From NCBI RefSeq assembly GCF_900110255.1, contig NZ_FODD01000062.1, forward strand, positions 1 through 37,183: DNA of 37,183 bases, given 5' to 3'. The notes beneath the pieces were generated by a model. The model saw only the letters and a list, made by a program, of their open reading frames with translations. It made no database searches and had not been told where the DNA came from. The DNA comes from Actinacidiphila rubida (GTDB lineage Bacteria; Actinomycetota; Actinomycetes; Streptomycetales; Streptomycetaceae). Both the position numbers and the translations under genes were made by a program. Below, piece by piece: positions 15,912 through 24,625 of this stretch (positions within the stretch are counted from its first letter, which is position 1; every line of letters starts with the position of its first letter).

Positions 15912-18674
15912 ATGGTGGAGTCGGTCGTGGGCACGATGGTCGGTCGCGAGCGCGAGCAGGGCGTGCTCGCGGAGTTCGTCGCGGCACCCGGCGGCCGGAC
16001 CCTCGTCCTGCGCGGCGACACCGGGGTGGGCAAAAGCGCGCTGCTGGCCCACACCGCCGACCTCGCCGCGGCCGACAAGAACGCGGTGATCAGAGCGGCC
16101 GGCGTCGAGGCCGAGTCGGACCTGCCGTTCGCCGGGCTGCACCAGTTCCTGTACCCGGTGATGCCGCACATCGACCGGCTGGACGAGGGCCGCCGCCGGG
16201 TCTTCGACGTGGTCTTCGGCCGCGGCGACGGCACACCTCCCTCCGTCATGACGCTCGGCATCGCCGTCCTCGACCTCCTCGCCTCGGCCGCGGCCGAGGC
16301 ACCCCTGCTGCTCGTGCTCGACGACGGGCAGTGGTTCGACACCGCCAGCACCGAGGTGTTCGGCTTCGTGGGCCGCCGCCTCACCGGCAGTGCGGTGAAG
16401 CTCGTCGTGGGCCTGCGCTCCGAGGTCGTCTCGGGCTTCGACACGGCGGCGCTGCCCGAACTGCCGGTCACCACGCTCTCCGAGGCCGCCTCGGAACAGC
16501 TCCTGGACCAGCGCCACCCCGGCCTCGACCCGCAGCTGCGCCGCCTGGTCCTCGACGAGGCCCAGGGAAACCCCCTGGCCCTGCTGGAACTTCCGCCCTA
16601 CCTGCGCGGTGGCCTGGCCGGACGCAACCGCAAGGAGCTGTTCGGCTACAGCGGCATCCCGCTGCCGCAGCGCCTCCACCAGGTGTACGGCGCGCGGATC
16701 GAGGCGCTCGGCGCCGCCGAACGCGCCGAGCTGCTGCGCGGCGCGCTGGACGGCGTCGGGGCCGGCACGGCCGGCGGCCGCGCGCACGGCGCCCGCTACC
16801 GCATGGCCGACGTCGACGAGGCCGCCGCCTGCGGCCTGCTCGACGTCGACCCGCTCGGCGGCGACTTCCTCTTCCGCCACCCGCTGGTGCGCTCCACCGT
16901 GGTGCAGCTGGCGACCCCCAACGAACGGCGTGCGGCCCACGCCGCGCTCGCCCTGGTCCACCGCGAGGACGTCGAGCGCCGGGCGACCCATCTCGGGGCC
17001 TCGACGGTCGACCCCGACGAGCAGGTCGCGGCCGCGCTGGAGGCCGCCGCGGACTCCGCGACCCGGCGCGGCGGTGCGCTGGCCGCCGTCGCGTGGCTGA
17101 CCCGCGCCGCCGAGCTGAGCGAGGACCGCGACGAGCGGTCCCGGCGCCTCGGCGACGCGGCCTTCATCGCCGGGCACGCCGGACTGCTGGACCAGGCCCA
17201 GCAGCTGGTCAGCTCCGACACCGCCTCGGGACCGGACGAGTCCCCGGCCTCCGTCGTCACGGCGGCCTACGTCGCGCTCTACGAGGACGGCGACGTGCGC
17301 TCGGCGCAGCGCCAGGTCGTCACGGCCGTCGAGAGACTGCGGGACGGCGGGGCCCGCGAACCGGGCGAGGTGCTCGTCCGGCTCGTCAACCTGCTGCTGG
17401 CGATCGACCAGTACGCGGGCGACGCGGCGGCCTGGGAGCAGACCCACGCGCTCCTCGGCTCGCTGGGCCACCTGGTCCCCGCGAACTCCCGCATCTACCA
17501 GGACGCGTGGAGTGACGTGGTGCGCCGCGGCGCCGGGGCGGCCGAGCGCGTGGACCGCGCCTTCACCGAACTGCGCGACGTCGAACCGTGGGACGTCACC
17601 CGCCTGTCCGTGGCCGCCTACCACCTGGACACGCTCGGCCGGTACGGGGCGCACCTGCGGCGCATCGTGGACCGCGAGTTGGACACCGGCGCCATGACGA
17701 TCGGTGTGACCATGCTGCACCTGATCATGCTCGACCGGATGGCCGCCGGCGACTGGGACGAGGCCGAGCGGACCGGGCAGCGCGCCCTGGAGCTGACCGA
17801 GGCGCACCGCCACCCGCTGTTCGCGCACCACACCCGGGCGTACCTCGGCCAACTGGCCGGGCTGCGCGGCCAGGTGGACCGGGCCCGTGAGCTCCAGGCC
17901 GTCGTCGACGCCTGGGCCCGCCCCCGGGGCGTCGGCTTCCTCACCCAGATCGCCGACGCCATCGGCACGACCGCCGCGCTCAGCGAGGGCGACTACGAGT
18001 CCGCCTACCTGCACGCCATCGGCATCACCGCGCCCGGCTCCTTCCAGCCCTGCGCGCACCAGGCGTCCCGCACGCTGCTCGACCTCGTCGAGGCGGCCGT
18101 GCACACCGGCCGCACCGAGCAGGCCCGCGGGCACGCCGTCGCCGCGCGGGACGCCGGTCTGCCCGCGATCTCCCCGCGCCTCGCGCTGATCACCTACGGC
18201 GCGCTCGCCATGACCGCCACCGACGGCACCGAGGCCGACGAGATGTACCAGCGCGCCGAGACCCACCCGGCGGGCGCCGACTTCCCCTTCGAACTCGCCC
18301 GCGTCCGCCTCGCCCACGGCATCCGGCTGCGGCACACCCAGGGGCGGAAGGCGGCGCGGCACACCCTGACGCTGGCCGCCGAGACCTTCGAGCGGATCGG
18401 CGCCGTGACGTGGACCGAGCGCGCCAGGGCCGAACTGCGGGTGGCCGGCACGTCCGCGCTCGCCCCCGCGGCCCATCTCGCGGCGCTCACCTGGCAGGAG
18501 CGCCGCATCGCCGACCTGGCCGCGGCGGGCCTGACCAACAAGGAGATCGGCGAGCGGATGCACCTGTCGCCGAGGACCGTCAGCTCCCACCTCTACCGGG
18601 TCTTCCCGAAGCTGGGCATCACCTCCCGCGCCGCCCTGCGCGACGCGCTCGGCAAGATCCCCGGCGACTCCTGA
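15912..18674 (+). CDS. LuxR-family ATP-binding regulator (LAL family)
   Basis: 920 aa, the usual size for LAL regulators. N-terminal AAA-type ATPase: Walker A GDTGVGKSALL (35-45) and a Walker B-like LLLVLDDGQWFD (about 136-147). A long alpha-helical TPR-like middle region (about 350-830) is the presumed signal or protein-binding part. C-terminal LuxR helix-turn-helix: LTWQERRIADLAAAGLTNKE, then SPRTVSSHLYRVFPKLGITS. Such proteins activate secondary metabolism or catabolic genes in Streptomyces; the target here is unknown. ATG 15912 is chosen because GGGGGC is upstream and the Gly-Arg-Glu ATPase start (VGRERE) follows. It is divergent from ohr across two dyad sites and convergent with an alpha/beta hydrolase. 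Confidence 0.9.
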   Translation: MVESVVGTMVGREREQGVLAEFVAAPGGRTLVLRGDTGVGKSALLAHTADLAAADKNAVIRAAGVEAESDLPFAGLHQFLYPVMPHIDRLDEGRRRVFDVVFGRGDGTPPSVMTLGIAVLDLLASAAAEAPLLLVLDDGQWFDTASTEVFGFVGRRLTGSAVKLVVGLRSEVVSGFDTAALPELPVTTLSEAASEQLLDQRHPGLDPQLRRLVLDEAQGNPLALLELPPYLRGGLAGRNRKELFGYSGIPLPQRLHQVYGARIEALGAAERAELLRGALDGVGAGTAGGRAHGARYRMADVDEAAACGLLDVDPLGGDFLFRHPLVRSTVVQLATPNERRAAHAALALVHREDVERRATHLGASTVDPDEQVAAALEAAADSATRRGGALAAVAWLTRAAELSEDRDERSRRLGDAAFIAGHAGLLDQAQQLVSSDTASGPDESPASVVTAAYVALYEDGDVRSAQRQVVTAVERLRDGGAREPGEVLVRLVNLLLAIDQYAGDAAAWEQTHALLGSLGHLVPANSRIYQDAWSDVVRRGAGAAERVDRAFTELRDVEPWDVTRLSVAAYHLDTLGRYGAHLRRIVDRELDTGAMTIGVTMLHLIMLDRMAAGDWDEAERTGQRALELTEAHRHPLFAHHTRAYLGQLAGLRGQVDRARELQAVVDAWARPRGVGFLTQIADAIGTTAALSEGDYESAYLHAIGITAPGSFQPCAHQASRTLLDLVEAAVHTGRTEQARGHAVAARDAGLPAISPRLALITYGALAMTATDGTEADEMYQRAETHPAGADFPFELARVRLAHGIRLRHTQGRKAARHTLTLAAETFERIGAVTWTERARAELRVAGTSALAPAAHLAALTWQERRIADLAAAGLTNKEIGERMHLSPRTVSSHLYRVFPKLGITSRAALRDALGKIPGDS

Positions 18675-18683
18675 CCCCGGTGA

Positions 18684-18735
18684 CGCCCGGCCCGGGCGGC
18701 GCCTGACCCCCGTGACGCCCGGCCCCCTCGGCCGG
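18684..18735. terminator. Hairpins between LAL and hydrolase genes
   Basis: Stems CGCCCG/CGGGCG (18684-18698) and CCGGCC/GGCCGG (18719-18735) lie between converging stops. The phrase GTGACGCCCGGCCC occurs twice here (18680 and 18712), a short duplication. Confidence 0.45.
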
Positions 18736-18742
18736 CCGGATG

Positions 18743-19546
18743 TCAGCCCTCCGGCAGGGGGCGGATGCCGCGTTCGGTGAGCCAGCCCAGGACATGGTCG
18801 GCGACGAGCCGCCACCCGCTGTCGACGACCAGCGAGTGCGCCCGGTCGGCGAACTGCTTGAGGGTGGTGACGGCGGTGGAGTCGCCGTACTCCTTGTACA
18901 CCGCGCGCGTGACCGCGTCCGGCACGAGCCGGTCCTCCTGCCCGGAGATCAGCAGCAGCGGTCCGCGCCGCGCGTTGGCGACGTCGGCGGCGGCCCGCGG
19001 GCTGCGTACCGCCCCGGCGCACCCGAGGTCGGTGAGCAGGCGGCGCGGCGCGGGCGTCACGTAGCGCTCGAAGAGCCGGTCCGCCTCCTCCGCCGCCACG
19101 GTGCTGGCGAACAGCTCCCGGAACACCTCGGGTGTCAGCGTCACCAGCGGGTCGGCGGGGCCGTCCGCGGCCGGGGTCCACAGGCGCGCCGGGGACGGGG
19201 GCAGCGGGACGGCGTTGACGGGCGCGGGGGCGATGGCCACCGCGGCCCGTCCGACGTTGGCACCGATCAGGTGCTGCGCGATCAGCCCGCCCACCGAGTG
19301 CCCGATGATGACCGGTGCGATGTCGAAGGAGCGCACGATGTCGGCGTAGTGGTCGGTCAGCGCGTCCAGGCCGAGGTCCGCGAGGGACTCCGGGGAGGCG
19401 CGCACCTCTCCGGCGGTGCCCGGCTCCCCGGGCCAGCCCGGCGTGAACGCCAGGAACCCCCGGCTGGCGAAGCGCTCCGCCCACGACTCCCATGAGAGCG
19501 CGTGCAGCCACGCGCCATGGATGAAGACGACGGGAGTACGGTTCAC
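18743..19546 (-). CDS. Alpha/beta hydrolase
   Basis: 267 aa, cytosolic. HG oxyanion motif VVFIHGAWLHALSWESW near the N-terminus, nucleophile elbow VIIGHSVGGLIAQHL, acid in LLISGQEDRLVPDAVTR, and catalytic His in FADRAHSLVVDSGW. Substrate unknown; similar Streptomyces proteins are annotated as lipases or generic hydrolases. GTG 19546 is chosen for a GGAGGG seven bases upstream; the longer open frame to 19711 lacks similarity. The divergent neighbour is the second SsgA-like gene, and the 255 bases between hold no gene. Confidence 0.85.
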   Translation of the reverse strand: MNRTPVVFIHGAWLHALSWESWAERFASRGFLAFTPGWPGEPGTAGEVRASPESLADLGLDALTDHYADIVRSFDIAPVIIGHSVGGLIAQHLIGANVGRAAVAIAPAPVNAVPLPPSPARLWTPAADGPADPLVTLTPEVFRELFASTVAAEEADRLFERYVTPAPRRLLTDLGCAGAVRSPRAAADVANARRGPLLLISGQEDRLVPDAVTRAVYKEYGDSTAVTTLKQFADRAHSLVVDSGWRLVADHVLGWLTERGIRPLPEG

Positions 19547-19801
19547 GGCTGGGCCCTCCGAGCAAGACGACCACCCGGCTCCGACGCTCGGGCGACGGTT
19601 CCAGGATCGTCCGGGGCGCGGGCCAGGGGCGACAGTCGAATGACTTAATGTCGGCCGCCCGCAGCGCCGGGCGGGCCCAACGCGACCGCGGTCCGCGCCG
19701 GAACCCGTCATGGACGACGGTCACTTTGCTTATGTGCGCGGGCCCGGCGGAGGCCAGAGTGAGTCGGGCCAGCGTCCGCAGCAGAGAAGGAACCATCGGT
19801 C

Positions 19802-20323
19802 ATGAGCGGCGATCACCCCCGAGTCCAGGCCCTCCGGGCGGCACCACGCGCCTGCGAGCTCGTCCTCGGCGTCGAGCGCGTGCTCGACGTCGACGCCCGG
19901 CAGCCCATCAGGGCGGAGTTCCGGTTCGATCCGGCCGATCCCCTGACGGTGTCCGTCGAGTTCATCGTCCACGGCGGCCCGCGGGTGCTGTGGCGCATCG
20001 GCCGGGACCTGCTCGCGCAGGGCCTGCACGCGGTGAGCGGCCTCGGCGACGTCCAGATGTGGCCGTCGCACCCGCAGGAGCGGGCGACCGCCCGGCTGCG
20101 GCTGTCGGCGGGGGACATGGCGGCGCTCTTCGACCTGCCCGTGCCGCCCCTGGAGCAGTGGCTCGCGCACACCTACGACCTCGTCCCCGCCGGAGCCGAA
20201 CTGGCCGCGGTGGACTGGGACATGGCGGGTGCGGAGCTGCTGGACGGGCAGGAGCCGTTCGGCGGCCGGGACCTGGCCGGCGAGCGCCGGCTGTCCGACG
20301 ACCAGGAGTGGCGGTCGGAGTGA
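19802..20323 (+). CDS. Second SsgA-like protein (SALP)
   Basis: 173 aa. Shares with the SALP at 691 the blocks AEFRFDPADPLTVSVEFI, VLWRIGRDLLAQGL, SGLGDVQMWPS and LSAGDMAALFDL, and adds a C-terminal polar tail (GGRDLAGERRLSDDQEWRSE). ATG 19802 is preceded by GAAGGA. SALPs act in septation and spore maturation with cell-wall enzymes; which member this is cannot be told. A large hairpin follows, separating it from the convergent S53 peptidase gene. Confidence 0.83.
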   Translation: MSGDHPRVQALRAAPRACELVLGVERVLDVDARQPIRAEFRFDPADPLTVSVEFIVHGGPRVLWRIGRDLLAQGLHAVSGLGDVQMWPSHPQERATARLRLSAGDMAALFDLPVPPLEQWLAHTYDLVPAGAELAAVDWDMAGAELLDGQEPFGGRDLAGERRLSDDQEWRSE

Positions 20324-20340
20324 CCGGCTCCGGACATGCG

Positions 20341-20375
20341 AGGACCCGGCGGGGGAGCGGTCCCCACCGGGTCCT
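20341..20375. terminator. Bidirectional terminator between SALP and S53 peptidase
   Basis: Outer stem AGGACCCGG (20341-20349) with CCGGGTCCT (20367-20375) and an inner stem GGGGA/TCCCC (20352-20356 with 20361-20365). It lies between the two converging stop codons. Confidence 0.75.
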
Positions 20376-20405
20376 GGCGGTGCGGCCCTCAGGCCGCGGG
20401 GCTGC

Positions 20406-22394
20406 TTACCGGAACGAGTTCAGGAAGGACTCGGTCGGCGAGCCGAGGCCCGTGGCGCTGTCGTAGCCGCGGATCGCGTTGAGCGAGGTGTCCTGGCCGA
20501 ACGCGACCAGGCGGACCTTCAGCGCACCGCTGACGACACCGAAGTCCACGACGCTGCTCAGCGGCGTGGTGGTCTTCCTGGCCTGCTGGTCGACCACGTC
20601 ACGCAGCGTCTTCGAGTGGTCGTAGATGCTCGGGTTCGCGAAGCCGAGACCGCGGCCGTGACGGGCCTGGATGATGTCGGCCTGGACGGCGGCGAACTCC
20701 GGGCAGGAGACGCTGGTGCCGCCGTAGCCGCCCTCGCTGTACGGGGCGCCGTCGCTCATGCCGACGAGCACCGAGGTGTACAGGTCGCCGTTCATCGAGA
20801 TGTCGGGCGTCACGCGCTGCGCGGTCGGGCTGGTGGCGCCCGTCATCAGCGTGTGCGACACCATCGTCGGGACCTTGCCGGCCTGGTAGTACGGCTGCGG
20901 GAAGTCCTCGCTGGTGCCGCCGCCACCGCCGAAGTAGAACGGGGCCGGCACGGCCGGCTCCCAGCTCTTGCCGTCGGCGGACAGGTTGGAGCGCAGCGTG
21001 CCCATGTCCGTCTCGAAGCCGTACGCGCCGCTCTTGCTCGACACGCCGAGCGCGGTGCCGCCGACCGAGGTCGCCCACGGGTCGGAGTCCGGCCAGTTGG
21101 CCTGGGCGCGGGCGGTGTCGGCCTGGCAGTTGACGCCGGTGGCCGCGGCGGCCGGGCTGCTGTCACCGCAGTCGCCCGCGGAGAAGCTGACGCCGATGCC
21201 CTCGATCGCGGCCTGCTTGAAGACCTGCTCGTAGGCGGCGATCTCCGACGCGGTCACGTCCGCGTTGTCGGTGGTGTGCATGACCTCGCCCCACGAGTTC
21301 GAGATCACGTCCGCGAGGTGGTGGTCGACCACGGTGGTGATCGCGCCCAGCAGGTCGTCGTCGGTGCAGGAGTTCGCACCGACGTAGACGACGCCGGCGT
21401 CCGGCGCGAGGCCGTGCACCATCTCGACGTCCAGCGCCTCCTCGGGCGCCCAGCCCTCGGGTCCGCCGCACAGGTCCTGGTACTCCCACTTGGAGGAGTC
21501 CACGACCTCGGAGTACTGGCCGGACTTGAACGCCTTGTCACCGTGGTTCACGGCGTACTGGTTGGCGTCCGCCTCCATGGTGGAGCTGCCGTACGCGTCG
21601 ATGATCGCGACCTTGGCGCCCTTGCCCGTCAGACCGGAGTCGGAGATGCCGTAGGCCTTGCGCAGCTGCGACGGGTAGAACGAGCACTGGTCGAACGGGA
21701 CGGCCTTGTTGGTGTAGCCGGCCGGCGCGCCCGTGGCGGTCTTCTGGCCCCAGTAGTCGGAGCACGTGGGGTCCGTCGGCAGGCCCGCGGCGGGCTTGGC
21801 GCCCTTGTCCGAGCCCGCGTCGGCGCGGTGCGAGTCCGGCTTGGCGGCGGTGGTGGCACCGGTGGTGAAGCCGGTGACGCCGAGGACCGCGGAGGACACC
21901 TTGGCGGGGACGACGACGTTCCGGGAGGGCGCGCGCCGCACCGAGCCGCCCACCTTGTACTGGTGGATGGTGGTGCCGAACGCCTTGCTGACCGCGGCGC
22001 TGGTACCGCGGACCGTCAGGGCGTGGTCGGTGGTGCTGAGCACGGTGAGCCCGGCGTCCTCGGCCCACTTCTGCACGGCGGCGATCTGCCCGGCGGTGGC
22101 GCCGAACTTGGCCTTGTACTCGGCCGCGCTGAGGTACTTGCCGTAGCTGGCGCTGGACGGGTTCGAGACCGCGGTCGCGTAGGCGGTCTGCCCCGCTGCG
22201 TCCCGGCCGGCCAGGTAGACCGTGCCGGTCACCGCGGTCGAGGCCGGAACGGCGCCGGCGTCGGCGGCCGCGGTGGCCCACGACGGGTGGCTGCCGGCGA
22301 TGGTCCGGGCGGCCGGCGCCGGCCCGGAGGCCTGCGACGGGACGGCGAGCAGCAGCGAGCCGGACACCAGGGCCAGAGAGGCTCCTGCGACCAC
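20406..22394 (-). CDS. Secreted S53 (sedolisin) family serine peptidase
   Basis: 662 aa from the first conventional start. Order: signal peptide (ALVSGSLLLAVPSQASG), inhibitory pro-domain (about 30-180, with YGKYLSAAEYKAKFG and VSKAFGTTIHQY), then the catalytic domain with the Glu/Asp pair in EEALDVEMVHGLAPDA, the oxyanion Asp region in FSAGDCGDSS, and the serine in GGTSVSCPEFAAV, ending with a calcium-site-like C-terminus. Sedolisins are acid-acting, self-processing endopeptidases. From GTG 22394 the signal peptide would lack its positive n-region and has no ribosome binding site. Translation from ATT 22439, behind GGAG, adds ITDIRNPRVRRARVA and restores it (see findings). Confidence 0.9.
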   Translation of the reverse strand: MVAGASLALVSGSLLLAVPSQASGPAPAARTIAGSHPSWATAAADAGAVPASTAVTGTVYLAGRDAAGQTAYATAVSNPSSASYGKYLSAAEYKAKFGATAGQIAAVQKWAEDAGLTVLSTTDHALTVRGTSAAVSKAFGTTIHQYKVGGSVRRAPSRNVVVPAKVSSAVLGVTGFTTGATTAAKPDSHRADAGSDKGAKPAAGLPTDPTCSDYWGQKTATGAPAGYTNKAVPFDQCSFYPSQLRKAYGISDSGLTGKGAKVAIIDAYGSSTMEADANQYAVNHGDKAFKSGQYSEVVDSSKWEYQDLCGGPEGWAPEEALDVEMVHGLAPDAGVVYVGANSCTDDDLLGAITTVVDHHLADVISNSWGEVMHTTDNADVTASEIAAYEQVFKQAAIEGIGVSFSAGDCGDSSPAAAATGVNCQADTARAQANWPDSDPWATSVGGTALGVSSKSGAYGFETDMGTLRSNLSADGKSWEPAVPAPFYFGGGGGTSEDFPQPYYQAGKVPTMVSHTLMTGATSPTAQRVTPDISMNGDLYTSVLVGMSDGAPYSEGGYGGTSVSCPEFAAVQADIIQARHGRGLGFANPSIYDHSKTLRDVVDQQARKTTTPLSSVVDFGVVSGALKVRLVAFGQDTSLNAIRGYDSATGLGSPTESFLNSFR

Positions 22395-22439
22395 GGCTAC
22401 GCGGGCCCGCCGAACACGGGGGTTGCGTATGTCGGTAAT

Positions 22440-22756
22440 GACGACTCCAACGTGAAGGTCGGTGGGATACGTGAGCGTGGGGGTGGTGTGTCAGCTGTGC
22501 GGGTGTGGCGAACGCCCATGCGAGCGCTGGGCGTTAGTGTGCCCCGCTCGTGTTTCGGGTGGAATAGCCAACTGTTCGCCGCGGTACGGCCTTTACCTAA
22601 AGCAAAGATTCGACACGCGGTCACATCCGCCCAGAACGGCACGAGGTGGGCGCGCCCGGGCCCCGCGCCGCCCCCGGCGTCCCGCTGAGCCCGTACCGGC
22701 GTCCGTATATCGCGGCGACGGCGCCGGACGCGGCGCCGGACGCGGCGCCGGACATG
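22440..22756. other. Intergenic region between S53 peptidase and muramidase
   Basis: No gene supported. It should hold the S53 promoter (minus strand); a relatively AT-rich patch occurs at 22,550-22,620. A 12-bp tandem repeat GGCGCCGGACGC occupies 22720-22753 (two full units and a ten-base third) just before the muramidase terminator. Confidence 0.5.
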
Positions 22757-22798
22757 CCGAAGGGCGGCGGGGCGGTCCACCGCCCCGCCGCCCTTCGG
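22757..22798 (-). terminator. 20-bp perfect hairpin after muramidase
   Basis: Arms 22757-22776 and 22779-22798 are exactly complementary, with a minimal loop. It begins four bases beyond the muramidase stop on the minus strand. It is the longest perfect stem I found in the window. Confidence 0.88.
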
Positions 22799-22802
22799 GA
22801 CG

Positions 22803-23618
22803 TCAGGTGTTGTTGGCGAGGTTGCGCAGGCCGCTCATGGGGCCGTTGAAGTAGTCCTGGTCACCGGGGAAGGTGCCGGAGTCGGCGTGCTGCCAGAAGG
22901 TGTAGAACGGCCAGCCGGCCGGCAGGGTGCCGGCGGACGAGGCGTAGCGGGCGACGAACAGCGGGTCGTGCGAGGCGAACGCCGTGGTGTTGCCGGTGCA
23001 CGTCGTCCACCAGTTGGTGCTGGTGTAGATCGTCGCCCAGCGGCCCGTCCTGGTGTGCACGCGGTCGATGAACGCCTTGATCCAGCCGCGCATCGCGCTC
23101 TGGCTCAGGCCGTAGCAGGCGGCGCCGTCCGGGTACTCGATGTCCAGCAGCGGCGGCAGCGTCTGGCCGTCCTTGGACCAGCCGCCGCCGTGCGAGACGA
23201 AGTAGTCCGCCTGGGCGGTGCCGCCGGAGGTGTTCGGCGTGGCGAAGTGGTACGCGCCGCGGATGAAGCCGGCGTAGTAGGAGTTGGTGTAGTTCGCGTT
23301 GAAGTACGGGTCCTTGTACGTCGTGCCCTCGGTGGCCTTGATGTACGCGAACTTCGCACCCTTGGCGTAGGCGGCGGGCCAGTTGATCGTGCCCTGCCAG
23401 TTGCTCACGTCGAAGCCCGGCGTCTGCGTCACGCGCCTCAGTCGCGGGGTCACCTGCCGGACGGCGGCCCGGCCCTCGTGGGTGCGGATCGACGATCCCA
23501 TCCAGTCGCGGTCGGGGTGGGGCAGCCGCTCGCCGGGGGCGGCGGTGGCGGACGTCCCGGTGATACCGGTCAGCAGGGCGGTCAGGGCGATCAGTACGCC
23601 GCCGACTCTCCGGAGCAT
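22803..23618 (-). CDS. Secreted GH25 muramidase (lysozyme)
   Basis: 271 aa. Signal peptide MLRRVGGVLIALTALLTGIT then GTSATAAPGE. A short propeptide-like segment precedes the GH25 barrel: GFDVSNWQGTINW (Asp70), AKFAYIKATEGTTYKDPYF, GAYHFATP, LPPLLDIEYPD (Asp159 and Glu161, the catalytic pair region), a WATIYTSTNWW strand, and WPFYTFWQHADSGTFPG at the end. It cleaves the beta-1,4 bond between N-acetylmuramic acid and N-acetylglucosamine. No wall-binding repeats are present, so it is a single-domain Acm-type enzyme. ATG 23618 has GGAGG seven bases upstream. Confidence 0.92.
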   Translation of the reverse strand: MLRRVGGVLIALTALLTGITGTSATAAPGERLPHPDRDWMGSSIRTHEGRAAVRQVTPRLRRVTQTPGFDVSNWQGTINWPAAYAKGAKFAYIKATEGTTYKDPYFNANYTNSYYAGFIRGAYHFATPNTSGGTAQADYFVSHGGGWSKDGQTLPPLLDIEYPDGAACYGLSQSAMRGWIKAFIDRVHTRTGRWATIYTSTNWWTTCTGNTTAFASHDPLFVARYASSAGTLPAGWPFYTFWQHADSGTFPGDQDYFNGPMSGLRNLANNT

Positions 23619-23781
23619 GCGGGCCTCCAAGGGCAGGGGAGAGGGCCTTGTATGCGTCATTTGACCAGTTATTCGGCTTTGTTCGACGGTGGACGCGCGG
23701 GCCGACCGGGTGCTCTCGGCCCGCGCGGCGACGAGCCCGGGGCCTGGACAGACGTACGGGTCTGGGACAGGCTTCTCCCTC

Positions 23782-24597
23782 ATGACCGTCGCCCCGCCCC
23801 CCGCCCCCGCCGTCGGGCCGCCGCTGTCCGACGCCATCGGCGCGGCCGCGAGCGGCATCGCCGACCTGCTGCGTTCCTGCGACGACGGCTCGGTGCCCAT
23901 ACCCGGCGCGACCTGGACGGTCGCCGAGGCCGCCGCGCACCTGGCGCTGGCGAACGAGCTGATGGCGGGTCTGGCGGCGGGCCGCCACCTGCCGTACGGC
24001 GACGGCACCCCCGGCAGCCTGGCCGCGGCCAACGAGGAGTCCCTCGCCGCGTACCCCGAACGGGACCCGGCGGTGCTCGCCGACGCCGTGGTCCGCCACG
24101 CGCTGGCCTTCACCGAGGCGGCCGTCTGGCGCTCCGCCACCGAGGAGGTCGTCAGCCCGCTCGGCCGGATGGACATGGCCATGCTCGGCAGCTACCTGCT
24201 CACCCACATGCTCGGCCACGGCTACGACATGGCCGTCGCCCTGGGACGCCGGCACATGATCGACGCCCGCACCGTCGGGCTGACCGTGCCGTTCCTGCGC
24301 TGGGGCATGCCGCGCGTGGTGAACCCCGCGGCCGCCGCCGGGCACGGCGGCTGCTACCTGCTGCGGGTACGCGGCGGCGGGCGGTTCGCGGTGACCTTCA
24401 CCGACGGCATCGCGCAGGTCAGCGACCAGCCGTCGCGCCGCCCCGACTGCACGATCCTCTGCGAGCCGGTGACGTTCCTCCTGATCGCCCTCGGCCGCTG
24501 CACGCCCACCGCCGCCATGGCCCGCGGCCGGATCCTGGCGTGGGGCCGCCGGCCCTGGCTCGCGCCCCGCTTCCCCACGCTGTTCACCGCGCCCTGA
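23782..24597 (+). CDS. Maleylpyruvate isomerase/DinB-type metal enzyme with SCP2-like C-terminus
   Basis: 271 aa. N-terminal four-helix DinB/MDMPI domain: WTVAEAAAHLALANELM and YLLTHMLGHGYDMAVALG give the three histidines of the metal site. The C-terminal part (LLRVRGGGRFAVTFTDG, then RRPDCTILCEPVTFLLIALG) matches the SCP2-like module fused to many actinobacterial members. The family uses mycothiol as thiol cofactor; most members have unknown substrates. ATG 23782 is the only start close to the conserved region. It stands alone, convergent with the permease. Confidence 0.85.
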   Translation: MTVAPPPAPAVGPPLSDAIGAAASGIADLLRSCDDGSVPIPGATWTVAEAAAHLALANELMAGLAAGRHLPYGDGTPGSLAAANEESLAAYPERDPAVLADAVVRHALAFTEAAVWRSATEEVVSPLGRMDMAMLGSYLLTHMLGHGYDMAVALGRRHMIDARTVGLTVPFLRWGMPRVVNPAAAAGHGGCYLLRVRGGGRFAVTFTDGIAQVSDQPSRRPDCTILCEPVTFLLIALGRCTPTAAMARGRILAWGRRPWLAPRFPTLFTAP

Positions 24598-24603
24598 CGG
24601 CCC

Positions 24604-24620
24604 GCGGGCGGCCGGCCCGC
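24604..24620. terminator. Short hairpin between convergent genes
   Basis: Stem GCGGGC/GCCCGC with loop GGCCG in the 28-base gap between two converging stops. Confidence 0.45.
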
Positions 24621-24625
24621 CCCGC

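Noticed and set aside
15843..19796. Very long minus-strand open frame (about 1,300 codons) opposite the LAL gene, and similar frames opposite 3477-5951, 7098-9128 and 32358-35594
   Set aside because: Antisense shadows of GC-rich codons: composition is Arg/Gly/Ala/Val-rich, no motifs, and the opposite strand has clear conserved genes.
23656..23669. ACTGGTCAAATGAC upstream of the muramidase as a DasR-type site
   Set aside because: Only one half-site (ACTGGTC) fits the known consensus; the second half does not match.
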